In this document: one piece after another, positions 1-8,613 of the stretch
Layout: each line of letters starts with the position of its first letter
Position numbering within the stretch: position 1 is the first letter of the stretch
NCBI GenBank assembly: GCA_910575725.1
Contig: CAJTFE010000047.1
Span: 1-33,506, forward strand
Source: Clostridia bacterium
GTDB taxonomy: Bacteria; Bacillota; Clostridia; Lachnospirales; Lachnospiraceae
Direction: 5' to 3'
DNA: 33,506 nt
The notes under the pieces: generated by a model
What the model saw: the letters and a program-made list of their open reading frames with translations, nothing else
Database searches by the model: none
Told to the model about the DNA's origin: nothing
Position numbers and translations under genes: made by a program

Positions 1-110
1 GGGATGGTCAAGAGGGAAACGTGCCGCATCCTACAGCACGCTCTTGTAGATAGTATTTGACACTTGAGAATTAAATTTGACGTTTTTGTGCGGGAGACAG
101 GAACTTTAGT

Positions 111-2285
111 TTGCTGGGCTACAATCAGGGAAATGTGACTTATATTTCTTCTGACGGCATGGTATTCGATGGCACATCTCCGTCCATTACCGGCGTTACG
201 GACGGGGAAACTTACTGCACATCTCAGACGGTGACGGTCACAGATGATAATCTGGAATCTGTAACCGTGAATGGGAAAGAGCAGGCTTTGTCAGACGGTA
301 AATTTACTTTAGGCGCTGCATCCGGCGCACAGACCATTGAGGCGGCTGACAAAGCAGGGAACATTACTACAGTAACAGTTACGGTAAATGCAGGGCATGA
401 TTACAGTACAGATTGGAAGTCAGACGGAAGCAGCCACTGGCATGAGTGCGCCTGCGGGGATAGGACAGACACCGCCGCCCATATAAAGGATGGCGGAAGC
501 GTGACAAAGCCCGCAACAGAAACAGAAACCGGCATCAGGACGTATAAGTGCAGCGTCTGTGGCTATGTGATGCAGGAGGAGATGATAGACAGACTGCCGC
601 CGTCTCATACGCATAACTACGGTACAGAGTGGAAATCAGATGCAGACAGCCATTGGTATGAATGTTCCTGCGGGAATAAGTCAGAGCTTGCATCCCACAT
701 AGAGGACGGCGGGAGCGTGACGAAAGCGCCGACAGAAACGGAAACCGGAGTCATGACGTATAAGTGCCGTGTCTGCGGTTATGTGATAAGGACAGCGGAT
801 ATTGATAAACTGCCATCGTCCCACACACACAATTACAGTACAGATTGGAAATCAGATGAAAGCAGCCACTGGCATGAATGTGTCTGCGGGGATAAAACAG
901 ATACCGCAGCCCATACAGAGGATGACGGGAGTGTGTCAAAAGCGCCTACAGAAAAGGAAACGGGGGTTATGACTTATAAGTGCAGTGTCTGTGGCTGCAT
1001 CATGCGTACAGAGAGCATAGATGTACTGCCGCACACGCACAGCTATGGAACGGTTTGGAAGTCGGACAGCAGCAGTCATTGGCACGAATGTACCTGTGGG
1101 GATAAATCGGACACCGCAGCCCATACAGAGGACGGCGGAAGCGTGACAAAAGCACCAACGGAAACGGAGAAAGGTGTCAGAACTTACAAATGTAGCGTCT
1201 GTGGATATGTAATAAGGACGGAGGATATAGCGAAGTTACCGCCAAGTTCCGGCGGTGGTGGCAGTTCCGGCGGAAATGGAGATAACGGCGGTAGCGGTGG
1301 CAATTCCGGAGGAAATGAAAATAACGGCGGCTCCAGTGGCAGTGATGAAGGGCAGGGCAGCGGCGGTAATGGCAGCACGAATCCTGGCAATGGAAATACT
1401 ACGCCGCAGCCGTCTGTGACGCAGCCCACGGACACAAATACCAATCCGGGGAATGAAACCGCACCGGGGACAGGGACAACGCCAGTGAATCCGGGTAGTG
1501 GAAATACAGTAAAGCCGGGAACCGCTCCGGTCAGCGGCACAGGAACACCCGCACAGGGAACAAAACAGCCATTCATCAAGGGAGCGGACGGCAAGATCGG
1601 CTGGGATGTGATCCGTGCCGAGGAAGAACAGGCGCAGGAAGGCAGCACCATCAACGTGGATATGAACGGCTCTGTGGTGGTTCCGGGAGATATTTTTGAC
1701 AGCATTAAGGGGAAGGACATCACCATCACCTTTGATATGGGCAATGGCATACTCTGGAGCGTGGACGGAAAGAGCATCACAACGGATAAGGCGGGCGACA
1801 TTGACTTTTCCGTAAAGACAGAAACAAATGCCATCCCGGTGGATATCGTGAACAACGTCACCGGGGAGCGTTACAGCATCCAGATAAGCCTCGCCTATGA
1901 AGGGGAGTTCGGCTTTACGGCGGTGCTTTCCATAGAGCTAGGCAAAGAGAACGCCGGATATACGGCAAGTTTGTATTACTACAACGAAAGCACCGGGGAG
2001 CTTGAATTTATCTGTTCTGACGAAGTCGCAGAGGACGGCACCGTATCCCTTGCCTTTACCCATGCGTCAGACTATGTGATTGCGATAGATGGGGAACAGG
2101 AGGAAGAAAGCGGCAATGCCACCGAGCCTGAACAGCCGGATACCCCGGATAAAGACAGCACCGGGCAGGCAGAAGAAAGCCCGCAGGCGTGGAGACCGTG
2201 GTGGCTTATCGTGGTCGGCGCGCTGGTGGTCATCATGGGGATCGGTGTATTCTTTGTGGTGAAGAAGAAAGAGGAAGACAATTGA
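111..2285 (+). CDS. Membrane-anchored surface protein with four His/Cys repeats (5' end probably truncated)
   Basis: Four tandem repeats of about 71 residues begin near nt 393, 607, 823 and 1036. Each carries an HWHEC-x-CGD type motif (HWYEC in repeat 2) followed by a CSVCGY-like CxxC pair, an arrangement that could bind metal. A Gly/Ser/Asn-rich then Pro/Thr-rich linker follows (about nt 1240 to 1570), then a beta-rich domain, and finally one membrane span (PWWLIVVGALVVIMGIGVFF) with a KKKEEDN tail. This gives a C-terminal anchor with no LPXTG. The frame is open only from nt 81 and has no signal peptide; the usable start is a weak TTG at 111 with no clear ribosome binding site. The first residues (QGNVTYISSDG) look like the inside of a bacterial surface repeat domain, so the true N-terminus seems lost by rearrangement. 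Function is unknown; surface adhesion or display is an inference. It is probably cargo of the integrative element to the right. Confidence 0.75.
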   Translation: MLGYNQGNVTYISSDGMVFDGTSPSITGVTDGETYCTSQTVTVTDDNLESVTVNGKEQALSDGKFTLGAASGAQTIEAADKAGNITTVTVTVNAGHDYSTDWKSDGSSHWHECACGDRTDTAAHIKDGGSVTKPATETETGIRTYKCSVCGYVMQEEMIDRLPPSHTHNYGTEWKSDADSHWYECSCGNKSELASHIEDGGSVTKAPTETETGVMTYKCRVCGYVIRTADIDKLPSSHTHNYSTDWKSDESSHWHECVCGDKTDTAAHTEDDGSVSKAPTEKETGVMTYKCSVCGCIMRTESIDVLPHTHSYGTVWKSDSSSHWHECTCGDKSDTAAHTEDGGSVTKAPTETEKGVRTYKCSVCGYVIRTEDIAKLPPSSGGGGSSGGNGDNGGSGGNSGGNENNGGSSGSDEGQGSGGNGSTNPGNGNTTPQPSVTQPTDTNTNPGNETAPGTGTTPVNPGSGNTVKPGTAPVSGTGTPAQGTKQPFIKGADGKIGWDVIRAEEEQAQEGSTINVDMNGSVVVPGDIFDSIKGKDITITFDMGNGILWSVDGKSITTDKAGDIDFSVKTETNAIPVDIVNNVTGERYSIQISLAYEGEFGFTAVLSIELGKENAGYTASLYYYNESTGELEFICSDEVAEDGTVSLAFTHASDYVIAIDGEQEEESGNATEPEQPDTPDKDSTGQAEESPQAWRPWWLIVVGALVVIMGIGVFFVVKKKEEDN
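393..1240 (+). repeat. Four tandem ~213-base coding repeats (His/Cys-rich)
   Basis: Four consecutive copies, starting near 393, 607, 823 and 1036, encode about 71 residues each. Each has the order (H/S)YxTxWKSD, SHWxEC, CG(D/N), GGSV(T/S)K(A/P), then YKCxVCG. The DNA copies differ mostly by silent or conservative changes, so the repeats are old or selected rather than a recent expansion. Confidence 0.8.
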
Positions 2286-2392
2286 TGATATCCCTGAACC
2301 GTACATGGAGTAACAGAATCTGGTTCCAAATAGGACAGAAAGGTGGCAGAACAGAAACATTTATATTGTGATAACGATAGAAGGGGGCAATT

Positions 2393-3097
2393 ATGGAACG
2401 ATGGATATTGATAGTATGCCATGAAAGACCACAGTTGGCTGACCTTCAGGGAGAATGGCAGAAAAAAGGCATATCCGCCCGCATCGTCCAGGATGCGGGG
2501 GAAGCAGCCGGCGAACTGTCAGGGAATACGGATTATCTGCTGGTTATTATATTTTCAGACGGACGGCAATACTTACCGCCGTTAAAGATTATAAGGGGAT
2601 TGATAAAAGCCCCGATCCTGATCTTAGACCGGCAGTATGACAGTACAGAAAAAACGGCTGCGATTAAAGCAGGAGCGGATGAATACATTAAGTGGACAGA
2701 CAGTTATCTGGAGGAAACCATTGCCAGCGGCCTTGCGCTGATCCGCCGCTATACGGAACTGAACCAGACAAAGCAGCAGGCATCCAGCATTATTTCAAGG
2801 GGGAATCTGTTTATCAACGTGGATTACCACGAGGTTATCATCAATTCACAGGAAACGGAATTCCCCCGGTATGAGTTTAACCTGCTCTGCCTGCTTGCAT
2901 CCAGTCCGGGGCGGGTATTTACAAATGAGCAGCTTTACCGTGACGTATGGGGTGAAGATTACCTGCGGGATGCCGACAATGGGCTCCACTCCTGCCTGAA
3001 CCGGATACGCAGGAAACTGGAGGATGCAGGCTGTACCTCCTGCCGGATTGAAAACATACGCGGCGTAGGCTACCGGTTTATTCAGGATACTATATAA
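2393..3097 (+). CDS. OmpR/PhoB-type response regulator with atypical receiver
   Basis: The protein has 234 residues. Residues 1 to about 120 look like a receiver domain and about 135 to 230 form an OmpR-type winged helix (RYEFNLLCLLASSPGRVFT, then the NRIRRKLE recognition helix and IENIRGVGYRF at the end). The receiver lacks the usual acidic pair after the first strand (ILIVCHERP in place of ILIVDDE), and the usual phospho-acceptor region reads LLVIIFSDG. Phosphorylation may therefore be absent or altered. The ATG is preceded by GAAGGGGG. No histidine kinase lies next to it, so it may be an orphan regulator of the element or of the surface protein 108 bases upstream. A hairpin terminator closes the unit. 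Confidence 0.85.
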   Translation: MERWILIVCHERPQLADLQGEWQKKGISARIVQDAGEAAGELSGNTDYLLVIIFSDGRQYLPPLKIIRGLIKAPILILDRQYDSTEKTAAIKAGADEYIKWTDSYLEETIASGLALIRRYTELNQTKQQASSIISRGNLFINVDYHEVIINSQETEFPRYEFNLLCLLASSPGRVFTNEQLYRDVWGEDYLRDADNGLHSCLNRIRRKLEDAGCTSCRIENIRGVGYRFIQDTI

Positions 3098-3106
3098 GAC
3101 AAAAAT

Positions 3107-3137
3107 GGTATAACCCTTTCGGTTATGCCGTTTTTTT
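3107..3137 (+). terminator. Rho-independent terminator after the response regulator
   Basis: GGTATAACC, a five-base loop, then GGTTATGCC form a 9-bp stem with one G-T pair. A G and seven T follow. It lies 10 bases after the regulator stop codon. Confidence 0.85.
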
Positions 3138-3331
3138 GTCGCAATTTGCGTTATCTGCTTATCTTTTGATAACCCGGCGATTATCTGTTGACAAAATCAC
3201 CGTTTATAATTCCTTTTATTACAAATAAGCAGGGAAATCAGCGAAAACTTTAGGAACTAATATCATTTCCCGTTGGTAAGGGGAATATATTGGGAAGTCC
3301 GGGGAAAGAAACAGAAACGAAACAGTTACAT

Positions 3332-3369
3332 AGAAGCGCCGCAGTCCTTACGGGGATTGCGGCGCTTCT
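3332..3369 (+). promoter_or_regulatory. Perfect 12-bp hairpin in the leader of the sigma-like gene
   Basis: AGAAGCGCCGCA and TGCGGCGCTTCT are exact inverse complements around a 14-base loop. There is no T run directly after it. With the terminator at 3431 it makes a two-hairpin leader ahead of the 3565 gene, which could act as an attenuator; that role is inferred. Confidence 0.6.
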
Positions 3370-3430
3370 GTTATCGACAAAAACCCCCCTGCATATTTAT
3401 GAAATACCAATAAAATACAAAAAGCATCCC

Positions 3431-3465
3431 GCCGTGCCTGGTATCTTCCGGGCGCGGCTTTTTTT
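3431..3465 (+). terminator. Terminator or attenuator upstream of the sigma-like gene
   Basis: GCCGTGCCTGG, loop TATCTT, then CCGGGCGCGGC form an 11-bp stem with two wobble pairs, followed by seven T. It sits 100 bases before the 3565 ATG. It therefore either ends upstream transcription or works as an attenuator for that gene. Confidence 0.75.
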
Positions 3466-3564
3466 ATGTCTTTTTTTGCCGTGTGGTGTCGCTTTCCCAC
3501 GGTGCCGTTCCCCGCCCTCCGGGATTCTGGAACTTATTCATTTTCAGGATTTCGGAGGGAAACC

Positions 3565-4014
3565 ATGCAGGAAAAAGATTTTTATTTATACATAGATGGG
3601 CAGCCTGTACCGGTGAGCAGGGAAGTGTACCGGGAATATTACCGCGCCGAGGACAAGGAACGTTATTTTATGGGGAAGCTGAAAAAAGGGCGTACAAAAG
3701 TCAACCCGGAAACACAGGAAATACAATACATCCCCAGCCGGGAACTGTCCTATGAGCAGCTTGCGGAGCAGGACTGGCAGTTTACCGCATCCGGCGATTC
3801 CGTGGAGGACAGGGTGGTCAGGGCCGCAATGATGGAGAAATTGCAGGCTGTATTGCAAAGCCTTTCCGCAGAGGAACTGGCATTGCTTAACGAACTGTTC
3901 TATCTGGAAAAGACGGAGCGGGAAGTGGCTGGGATGTATGCCGTCTCACAGAATACCATCCATTACCGGAAAAACAGGCTTTTGGACAAGCTGAGAAAAA
4001 TGATGGAAAAATAA
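3565..4014 (+). CDS. Sigma-70 region 4-like small regulator of the mobile element
   Basis: The protein has 149 residues. I chose the ATG at 3565 because GGAGGG lies 8 bases upstream; the longer frame reading from 3466 runs through the terminator. The C-terminal part (LSAEELALLNELFYLEKTEREVAG, then SQNTIHYRKNRLLDKLRKMM) has the helix-turn-helix pattern of sigma-70 region 4. The N-terminal part is charged and Tyr-rich (FYLYIDGQPVPVSREVYREYYR), as in small sigma-like proteins of Firmicute conjugative elements. It is probably a transcription activator or sigma-like factor for element genes. No region 2 is present, so it is not a complete classical sigma factor. Confidence 0.75.
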   Translation: MQEKDFYLYIDGQPVPVSREVYREYYRAEDKERYFMGKLKKGRTKVNPETQEIQYIPSRELSYEQLAEQDWQFTASGDSVEDRVVRAAMMEKLQAVLQSLSAEELALLNELFYLEKTEREVAGMYAVSQNTIHYRKNRLLDKLRKMMEK

Positions 4015-4823
4015 TCAAATTCTTTTCTATCAGGATGCGGTTTTAGTCCCTTACATTATGAGGGGGTTCTGCTCCCTCTTACGGACATTGGAAAATAACA
4101 GGGTGAATCTCTGTTCATAACCAGTATTCAAGTTTCTCCTGCTGTGCGGGGCTGTAAAGCAAGCGGCCCAGGCACGGGCGCGATGACTGCCTGCGGGCGC
4201 GGGGAGGATAAAGGAGGGAAGCTGTTTTCCCCTTCCTGCCTGGCCTGCCCCGTCAAACAAGATGACTTCAAAGGCACGAGCGGCAACCCGGAGGGCCTGT
4301 GACCGGCGTGTGGCAGCGCCGGGACCGCCATGAGCCGCCAGTAAAGGAGAACCAGCATATTCCCGTACCGCAGGGTGAAAGGGGGATACTGAGGGCATGG
4401 CCTGGGCAGCTTAGTCACCTGCCGCCACCTGCTGTTGGTATCATGGCGCTTATGGAGCCGCAGGCGGCTTGGATATTCCCGTGCCGGGGGTGAGCAGTAA
4501 GGCAGTCCGGCTGCCTGACAATACGGCACAAGACAGGATTTTTTGATTTTTATGGGAACCGGCACCGGACAGGGAGGATATAACGTGTCTGTCCGGGCGG
4601 TTTTCCCTTTCCTATCTCCGGCAGGTGTGAAAAAGCATCTGCCGGATTTCTTACGGGATGTAAGACCTGGCACCGCAAGCCTTTTTTCGATGCGTTTTGA
4701 TGAATGGGCGGCGTTTGCGGCGCAAGGTGTTCCATCCCGCTGGTATACAGGGGGAACAGATTTTTTGTGATAAGACAACCTTAACGGGAAATAGAATATA
4801 GAAAGGCGGTCAAGGGGCAGGAT
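4015..4823. other. 809-base stretch without a convincing gene
   Basis: This GC-rich stretch lies between the sigma-like gene and the DUF6870-like gene. It contains a hairpin near 4060 to 4080 (GAGGGGGTTCTGCTCCCTC). A short frame from a GTG at 4585 to 4770 (61 codons) has GGGAGG before it, but its composition is not clearly protein-like. Longer frames on both strands are Pro/Arg-rich and look like chance frames in GC-rich DNA. It could hold an untranslated regulatory RNA or an origin-like region of the element; nothing proves either. Confidence 0.4.
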
Positions 4824-5093
4824 ATGGAACTGACAAGGGAAAAGTTACAGGAGATGGCGGCTGTGGATATACGGGATGTGGATATTAACAGCCTGACGGA
4901 TTTAAGGGATATTGTGGTAGACACGAAAAAGCCTGTCGCCCAGAAGCTGGCTTCATTTGCAGCGCAGACCAATAACGTATACGTCCACCGGATCGGGGAC
5001 TATATCGTGAAAGTCCGTTTTATGAAGGAAGGGCCGACCATTGATGATAAGATGGAAGAATATTTAAGAAGGCTTGCGGAGATACATATTTAG
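4824..5093 (+). CDS. Small DUF6870-like protein
   Basis: The protein has 89 residues and no signal peptide or membrane span. The pattern (DIRDVDINSLTDLRDI, AQKLASFAAQTNNVYVHRIG, IVKVRF, then a C-terminal amphipathic helix) resembles the small DUF6870 proteins found in Lachnospiraceae mobile elements; this rests on my recall of the family pattern. Its function is not known. The ATG lies after CAAGGGGCAGGAT, a moderate ribosome binding site. It sits just upstream of the recombinase operon, which suggests an element-maintenance role. Confidence 0.65.
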   Translation: MELTREKLQEMAAVDIRDVDINSLTDLRDIVVDTKKPVAQKLASFAAQTNNVYVHRIGDYIVKVRFMKEGPTIDDKMEEYLRRLAEIHI

Positions 5094-5115
5094 CCGGAAT
5101 AAAAGGAGTTTGTTC

Positions 5116-5214
5116 TTGAAAGAACGGAAAAGTTATGTTAATCTAAAGTCAGGACTTGATTCAGTGGAAGCCCTGGCTTTTAGATATGAGCGGGATAACG
5201 GCTATCCTTGTTAG
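5116..5214 (+). CDS. Possible 32-residue small protein ahead of the recombinases
   Basis: A TTG at 5116, 7 bases after AAAAGGAG, opens a 33-codon frame (starting MKERKSYVNLKSGLDS and ending RDNGYPC) that stops 26 bases before the recombinase start. The composition is protein-like and the ribosome binding site is good. No family is recognised. It may instead be only a leader. Confidence 0.35.
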   Translation: MKERKSYVNLKSGLDSVEALAFRYERDNGYPC

Positions 5215-5240
5215 CTAATAAAAAGTCAGGGGTGATACAG

Positions 5241-6908
5241 TTGAAAGAAAAACAATTCTATGCGGCCATGTACCTCCGTCTTTCAAAGGATGACGAGGAC
5301 AGGGGCAGTTTAAATAAGTCCGAGAGCAACAGCATCGGAAATCAGAGGGAACTCATCAAATCATTCTTAAGGGAGCAACCGGACATAGAGCTTTACGATA
5401 TCTATGTGGACGACGGCTTTTCAGGGAGCAATTTCGACAGGCCAGAATTTAAGAGGATGATCGGCGACATTGAGGCAGGCAGGGTGAACTGCGTGGTAGT
5501 GAAAGACCTGTCCCGTTTCGGGCGCGATTACATTGAATCCGGGAGATATATACAAAAGGTTTTCCCGGCTCTTTCCGTGCGCTTTATTGCGCTTACCGAC
5601 CACTTTGACAGCATATCGGCGGATACGGGGGAAAGCTCCATCGTCTTGCCGGTAAAAAATTTCATAAACGATTCCTACTGCCGGGATATTTCCACAAAGG
5701 TAAAGAGCCAGTTTGCGGTAAAGTATAAAAATGGGGAGTGTATTGCCGCTTTTGCCGCTTACGGGTACAGAAAAAGTGACACAGATAAAAACAGGCTTGT
5801 TATTGATGAATACGCGGCGGAGAACGTGCGGCGGATCTTCGCATGGAAAATCGAAGGGCTGGCATTGTCCGCGATTGCGGAAAAACTGAACAGCCTCGGT
5901 ATCCTTTCCCCAAAAGAATATAAAAAGTCTATGGGGCTTTCCTATAATGGCGGCTTTTCAGGAACAGGCAGAAGCGGATGGGGAGGCACAACAATAAAGC
6001 GGATACTGACAAATGAAGTTTACCTGGGGCATATGGTTCAGGGAAAAACGGAAAAGGTAAACTATAAAGTGAAGAAGCATACCGCAAAACCGGAAGGGGA
6101 ATGGGTAAAGGTGGAGAATACCCATGAAGCAATCGTTTCTGCCGATGATTTTGCGGTAGTACAGCACCTGCTCAAGGCAGACGGGCGCAAAAGCCCGGAT
6201 TCGGGAACACCCAGCCCTTTCATGGGGATACTGTTCTGTGGCGACTGTGGTGAACAGATGGTGAGGCGGGTAATACGTTATAAAGATACGGCAAAAGTTT
6301 ATTACATCTGCTCTACAAAGAACCGTGGGGAAGGGTGCAGCAGGCACAGCATAGAGGAAAGTGTGCTGAAAGGGATCGTCTGTGAGAGTATCCGGAAGTT
6401 TGCAAATTCCTTCCTGAAAGAAAAGGAGCTTTTTGACCGGGCGGTGCAGTATGAGACCAACTTTGAGGCGGTTGCACGGTATGACAGGGAGATCGGGCGG
6501 CTGAAAAAGGAACAGGATAAATATTACTCCCTCTGCTCCGGCCTGTATGAAGATTTACGGGAGGGCGTTGTCACAAAGGAGGAATTTGAGCGCCTGCACA
6601 GCGGCTTCTCGCAGAAAGGGAAGGAACTGGAAGCTGCCATGCAGAAACAGGAACAGCTCATTAAAGATATGTTCAAAAAAGGGGCGCTTTCTGCGGGGCG
6701 ACTGAAAACGTTCCAGGACTGTGTGGAGTTGAGGGAGATAGACCGGCATACGCTGAGCAGCCTTGTAAGGCGGATTGATGTATATGAAAACAGGCAGGTC
6801 GTGATCGACTTTTACTTTATGGATACGTTTGCTGTCATGGCAGGCATTGGCCGGAAGGTTCTGACAGACCAGGCAGCGAAAGCACAAACGGCGGAAAGGA
6901 GCGCATAG
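5241..6908 (+). CDS. Large serine recombinase 1
   Basis: The protein has 555 residues from the TTG at 5241, which has AGGGGTG upstream. The resolvase domain has the catalytic Ser at about residue 15 (MYLRLSKDD) and the signature KDLSRFGRDYIESG. The recombinase domain follows, then a zinc ribbon (CGDCG near 333 with a later C..GEGC pair), a coiled coil of about 395 to 500, and a basic end. Family members cut both strands at crossover sites through a Ser-DNA link and excise or integrate large elements. It is the first of three recombinase genes: the next starts 1 base after its stop. Which of the three is the integrase and which are directionality partners cannot be told from sequence alone. 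Confidence 0.93.
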   Translation: MKEKQFYAAMYLRLSKDDEDRGSLNKSESNSIGNQRELIKSFLREQPDIELYDIYVDDGFSGSNFDRPEFKRMIGDIEAGRVNCVVVKDLSRFGRDYIESGRYIQKVFPALSVRFIALTDHFDSISADTGESSIVLPVKNFINDSYCRDISTKVKSQFAVKYKNGECIAAFAAYGYRKSDTDKNRLVIDEYAAENVRRIFAWKIEGLALSAIAEKLNSLGILSPKEYKKSMGLSYNGGFSGTGRSGWGGTTIKRILTNEVYLGHMVQGKTEKVNYKVKKHTAKPEGEWVKVENTHEAIVSADDFAVVQHLLKADGRKSPDSGTPSPFMGILFCGDCGEQMVRRVIRYKDTAKVYYICSTKNRGEGCSRHSIEESVLKGIVCESIRKFANSFLKEKELFDRAVQYETNFEAVARYDREIGRLKKEQDKYYSLCSGLYEDLREGVVTKEEFERLHSGFSQKGKELEAAMQKQEQLIKDMFKKGALSAGRLKTFQDCVELREIDRHTLSSLVRRIDVYENRQVVIDFYFMDTFAVMAGIGRKVLTDQAAKAQTAERSA

Positions 6909-6909
6909 C

Positions 6910-8613
6910 ATGGGCAGAGTGTCAAAGAGGACTTCCGCCCCTGCTGTGGCGGATAAAAAAACGAGAACATGTTACAAAGCAGGCATTTATGCAAGGCTTT
7001 CATCAGACCAGGACAGGAAAAAGAACGAATCCGTAGAAGTGCAGGTAAAGATTGCGGAAAAGCATATCGAAGAACTGAACCGGGAAGGGACAGAGCGGAT
7101 AGAGATCATAGACCGTTATACAGACCTGGGGAAAACGGGGAGCAATTTTGAACGTGACGAGTTTCAGAGGCTTATGCAGGACATACGGCTGGGCGACATT
7201 GACTGCGTAGTGGTCAAAGACCTTTCCCGGTTTGGACGGAACTATCTGGAAGCGGGAAATTATATTGAGAAAATCTTCCCGTTCCTGGGCGTCCGATTTA
7301 TTGCGGTTGCTGACGGCCTTGATACGGGACACCGCGGAAGCGATACAAAGCAGATGGCAACGGAGATAAAAAATCTTGTCAACGATATGTATGCAAAGGA
7401 CTTTTCCGTAAAAGCAAAGCAGCATCTAAAGCAAAGACGGCAGGAAGGCTCCTATGTGGGAGGACCGCCGCCCTACGGTTACAAAGCCGCGTGGGACAAG
7501 AAAATACGGAAACTAACGCCGGATGAAAATACTGCGGGGATTGTGAAGCATATTTTCAGGCTGTTTATTGAAACGGGCAGCTTCACGGCGGTGGCGGATG
7601 ACCTGAACAGGAAAAAGTGCAACCCGCCGTCTGTGTATAAGAAAACCGGAAAAGTCTTTTTTGACCCGGAACAGGGAGAATACAAAGGCTGGGATAAAGG
7701 CTCTGTGGAGCGTATCGTGAAAAGTGAGACATACACCGGGAAGCTGGTGCAGGGACGGACTTCCATCACTGTAAGGGACGAGAAAAACCGTATCCACAAA
7801 GCGGAGGAAGAATGGGTAGTCAAAGAAAATGCCCATGAACCTGTTATTGATGCGGCGGTGTTTGCAGAAGCGGCAAAAGTAAGGGAAAGGCTCCATGAAA
7901 GGACGAAATCCCATGACCATCCGACAAAAGGATGCCCGATTGGGGAGAATATTTTTGACAGTGTGCTTTACTGCGGCGTGTGCGGCAGGAAAATGACGCG
8001 GCACAGTTATGTGAAAACCTATGCGGATGGCAGGAAGGCAAGACTGGACGGTTATTTCTGCTTAAACGGCGGGCAGACAAAAGTGGAGAGCTGCCCTGCA
8101 TCAAACCGTATTTCAAAGGCGGAACTGGTGGATATCCTGTTACCTCTCCTTAGAATGGAGTTTTCCGTGTATTTAGGAAAACCAAAGCAGTATACGGAGG
8201 TTGTAAAAGAGCAGCTCAGGACAGCCGGGACAGTGGTTGATACAAAAATCAAGAAAGCAGAAAGGGAGACCTCCTCGGCAAAAGAGGAGGAACGGACAAA
8301 ATATGTGGAATACCGTGAGGGCATTATCCCCCAGAGCGAGTATGTTGCTTATAAGATGCGGCAGGAGGGGAGGTTAAAAGACTTAAGCCGGCAGAGGGAG
8401 GAACTGGAAGCAGAAAGGAAGAACCTTAATACTGTATCGGGGAAATACCTTGCGGCGGCCCGTGCCCTGCTCCGGTTAAAAAGCGGCAGGGAACTGACAA
8501 GGGAAATGGTAGAATCCCTGATCCAGAAGATTTATGTCTATCCGGGGAAGCGGATAGAAGTGGAGTTCGCCTATACAAATGAACTGCTGGAGGGGGTGCT
8601 TATAAATGGATAA
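6910..8613 (+). CDS. Large serine recombinase 2
   Basis: The protein has 567 residues and a 20-residue basic extension before the resolvase fold. The catalytic Ser is at about 31 (IYARLSSDQ), with KDLSRFGRNYLEAG and the KQHLKQRRQEGSYVGG segment after it. A zinc ribbon (CGVCG near 355, later YFCLNGG and C-P pairs) and a coiled coil of about 430 to 530 follow, as in TnpX-like enzymes. Its last 8 bases overlap the start of recombinase 3, so the two are translationally coupled. It likely acts with its neighbours in excision or integration of the element. Confidence 0.93.
   Translation: MGRVSKRTSAPAVADKKTRTCYKAGIYARLSSDQDRKKNESVEVQVKIAEKHIEELNREGTERIEIIDRYTDLGKTGSNFERDEFQRLMQDIRLGDIDCVVVKDLSRFGRNYLEAGNYIEKIFPFLGVRFIAVADGLDTGHRGSDTKQMATEIKNLVNDMYAKDFSVKAKQHLKQRRQEGSYVGGPPPYGYKAAWDKKIRKLTPDENTAGIVKHIFRLFIETGSFTAVADDLNRKKCNPPSVYKKTGKVFFDPEQGEYKGWDKGSVERIVKSETYTGKLVQGRTSITVRDEKNRIHKAEEEWVVKENAHEPVIDAAVFAEAAKVRERLHERTKSHDHPTKGCPIGENIFDSVLYCGVCGRKMTRHSYVKTYADGRKARLDGYFCLNGGQTKVESCPASNRISKAELVDILLPLLRMEFSVYLGKPKQYTEVVKEQLRTAGTVVDTKIKKAERETSSAKEEERTKYVEYREGIIPQSEYVAYKMRQEGRLKDLSRQREELEAERKNLNTVSGKYLAAARALLRLKSGRELTREMVESLIQKIYVYPGKRIEVEFAYTNELLEGVLING

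Noticed and set aside
1184..1861. 225-residue Pro/Leu-rich frame on the minus strand
   Set aside because: It is the reverse reading of the Gly/Ser/Pro linker of the surface protein and has low complexity.
3188..3210. TTGACA and TATAAT boxes
   Set aside because: The boxes are perfect but only 11 bases apart, too close for a sigma-A promoter.
4543..4770. 75-codon frame in the gene-free stretch
   Set aside because: The ribosome binding site is fair but the composition is not protein-like and there is no recognised family, so I report the stretch as non-coding with a note.
4128..4778. 216-residue minus-strand frame in the gene-free stretch
   Set aside because: It is Pro/Arg/Ser-rich, without a ribosome binding site, and looks like a chance frame in GC-rich DNA.
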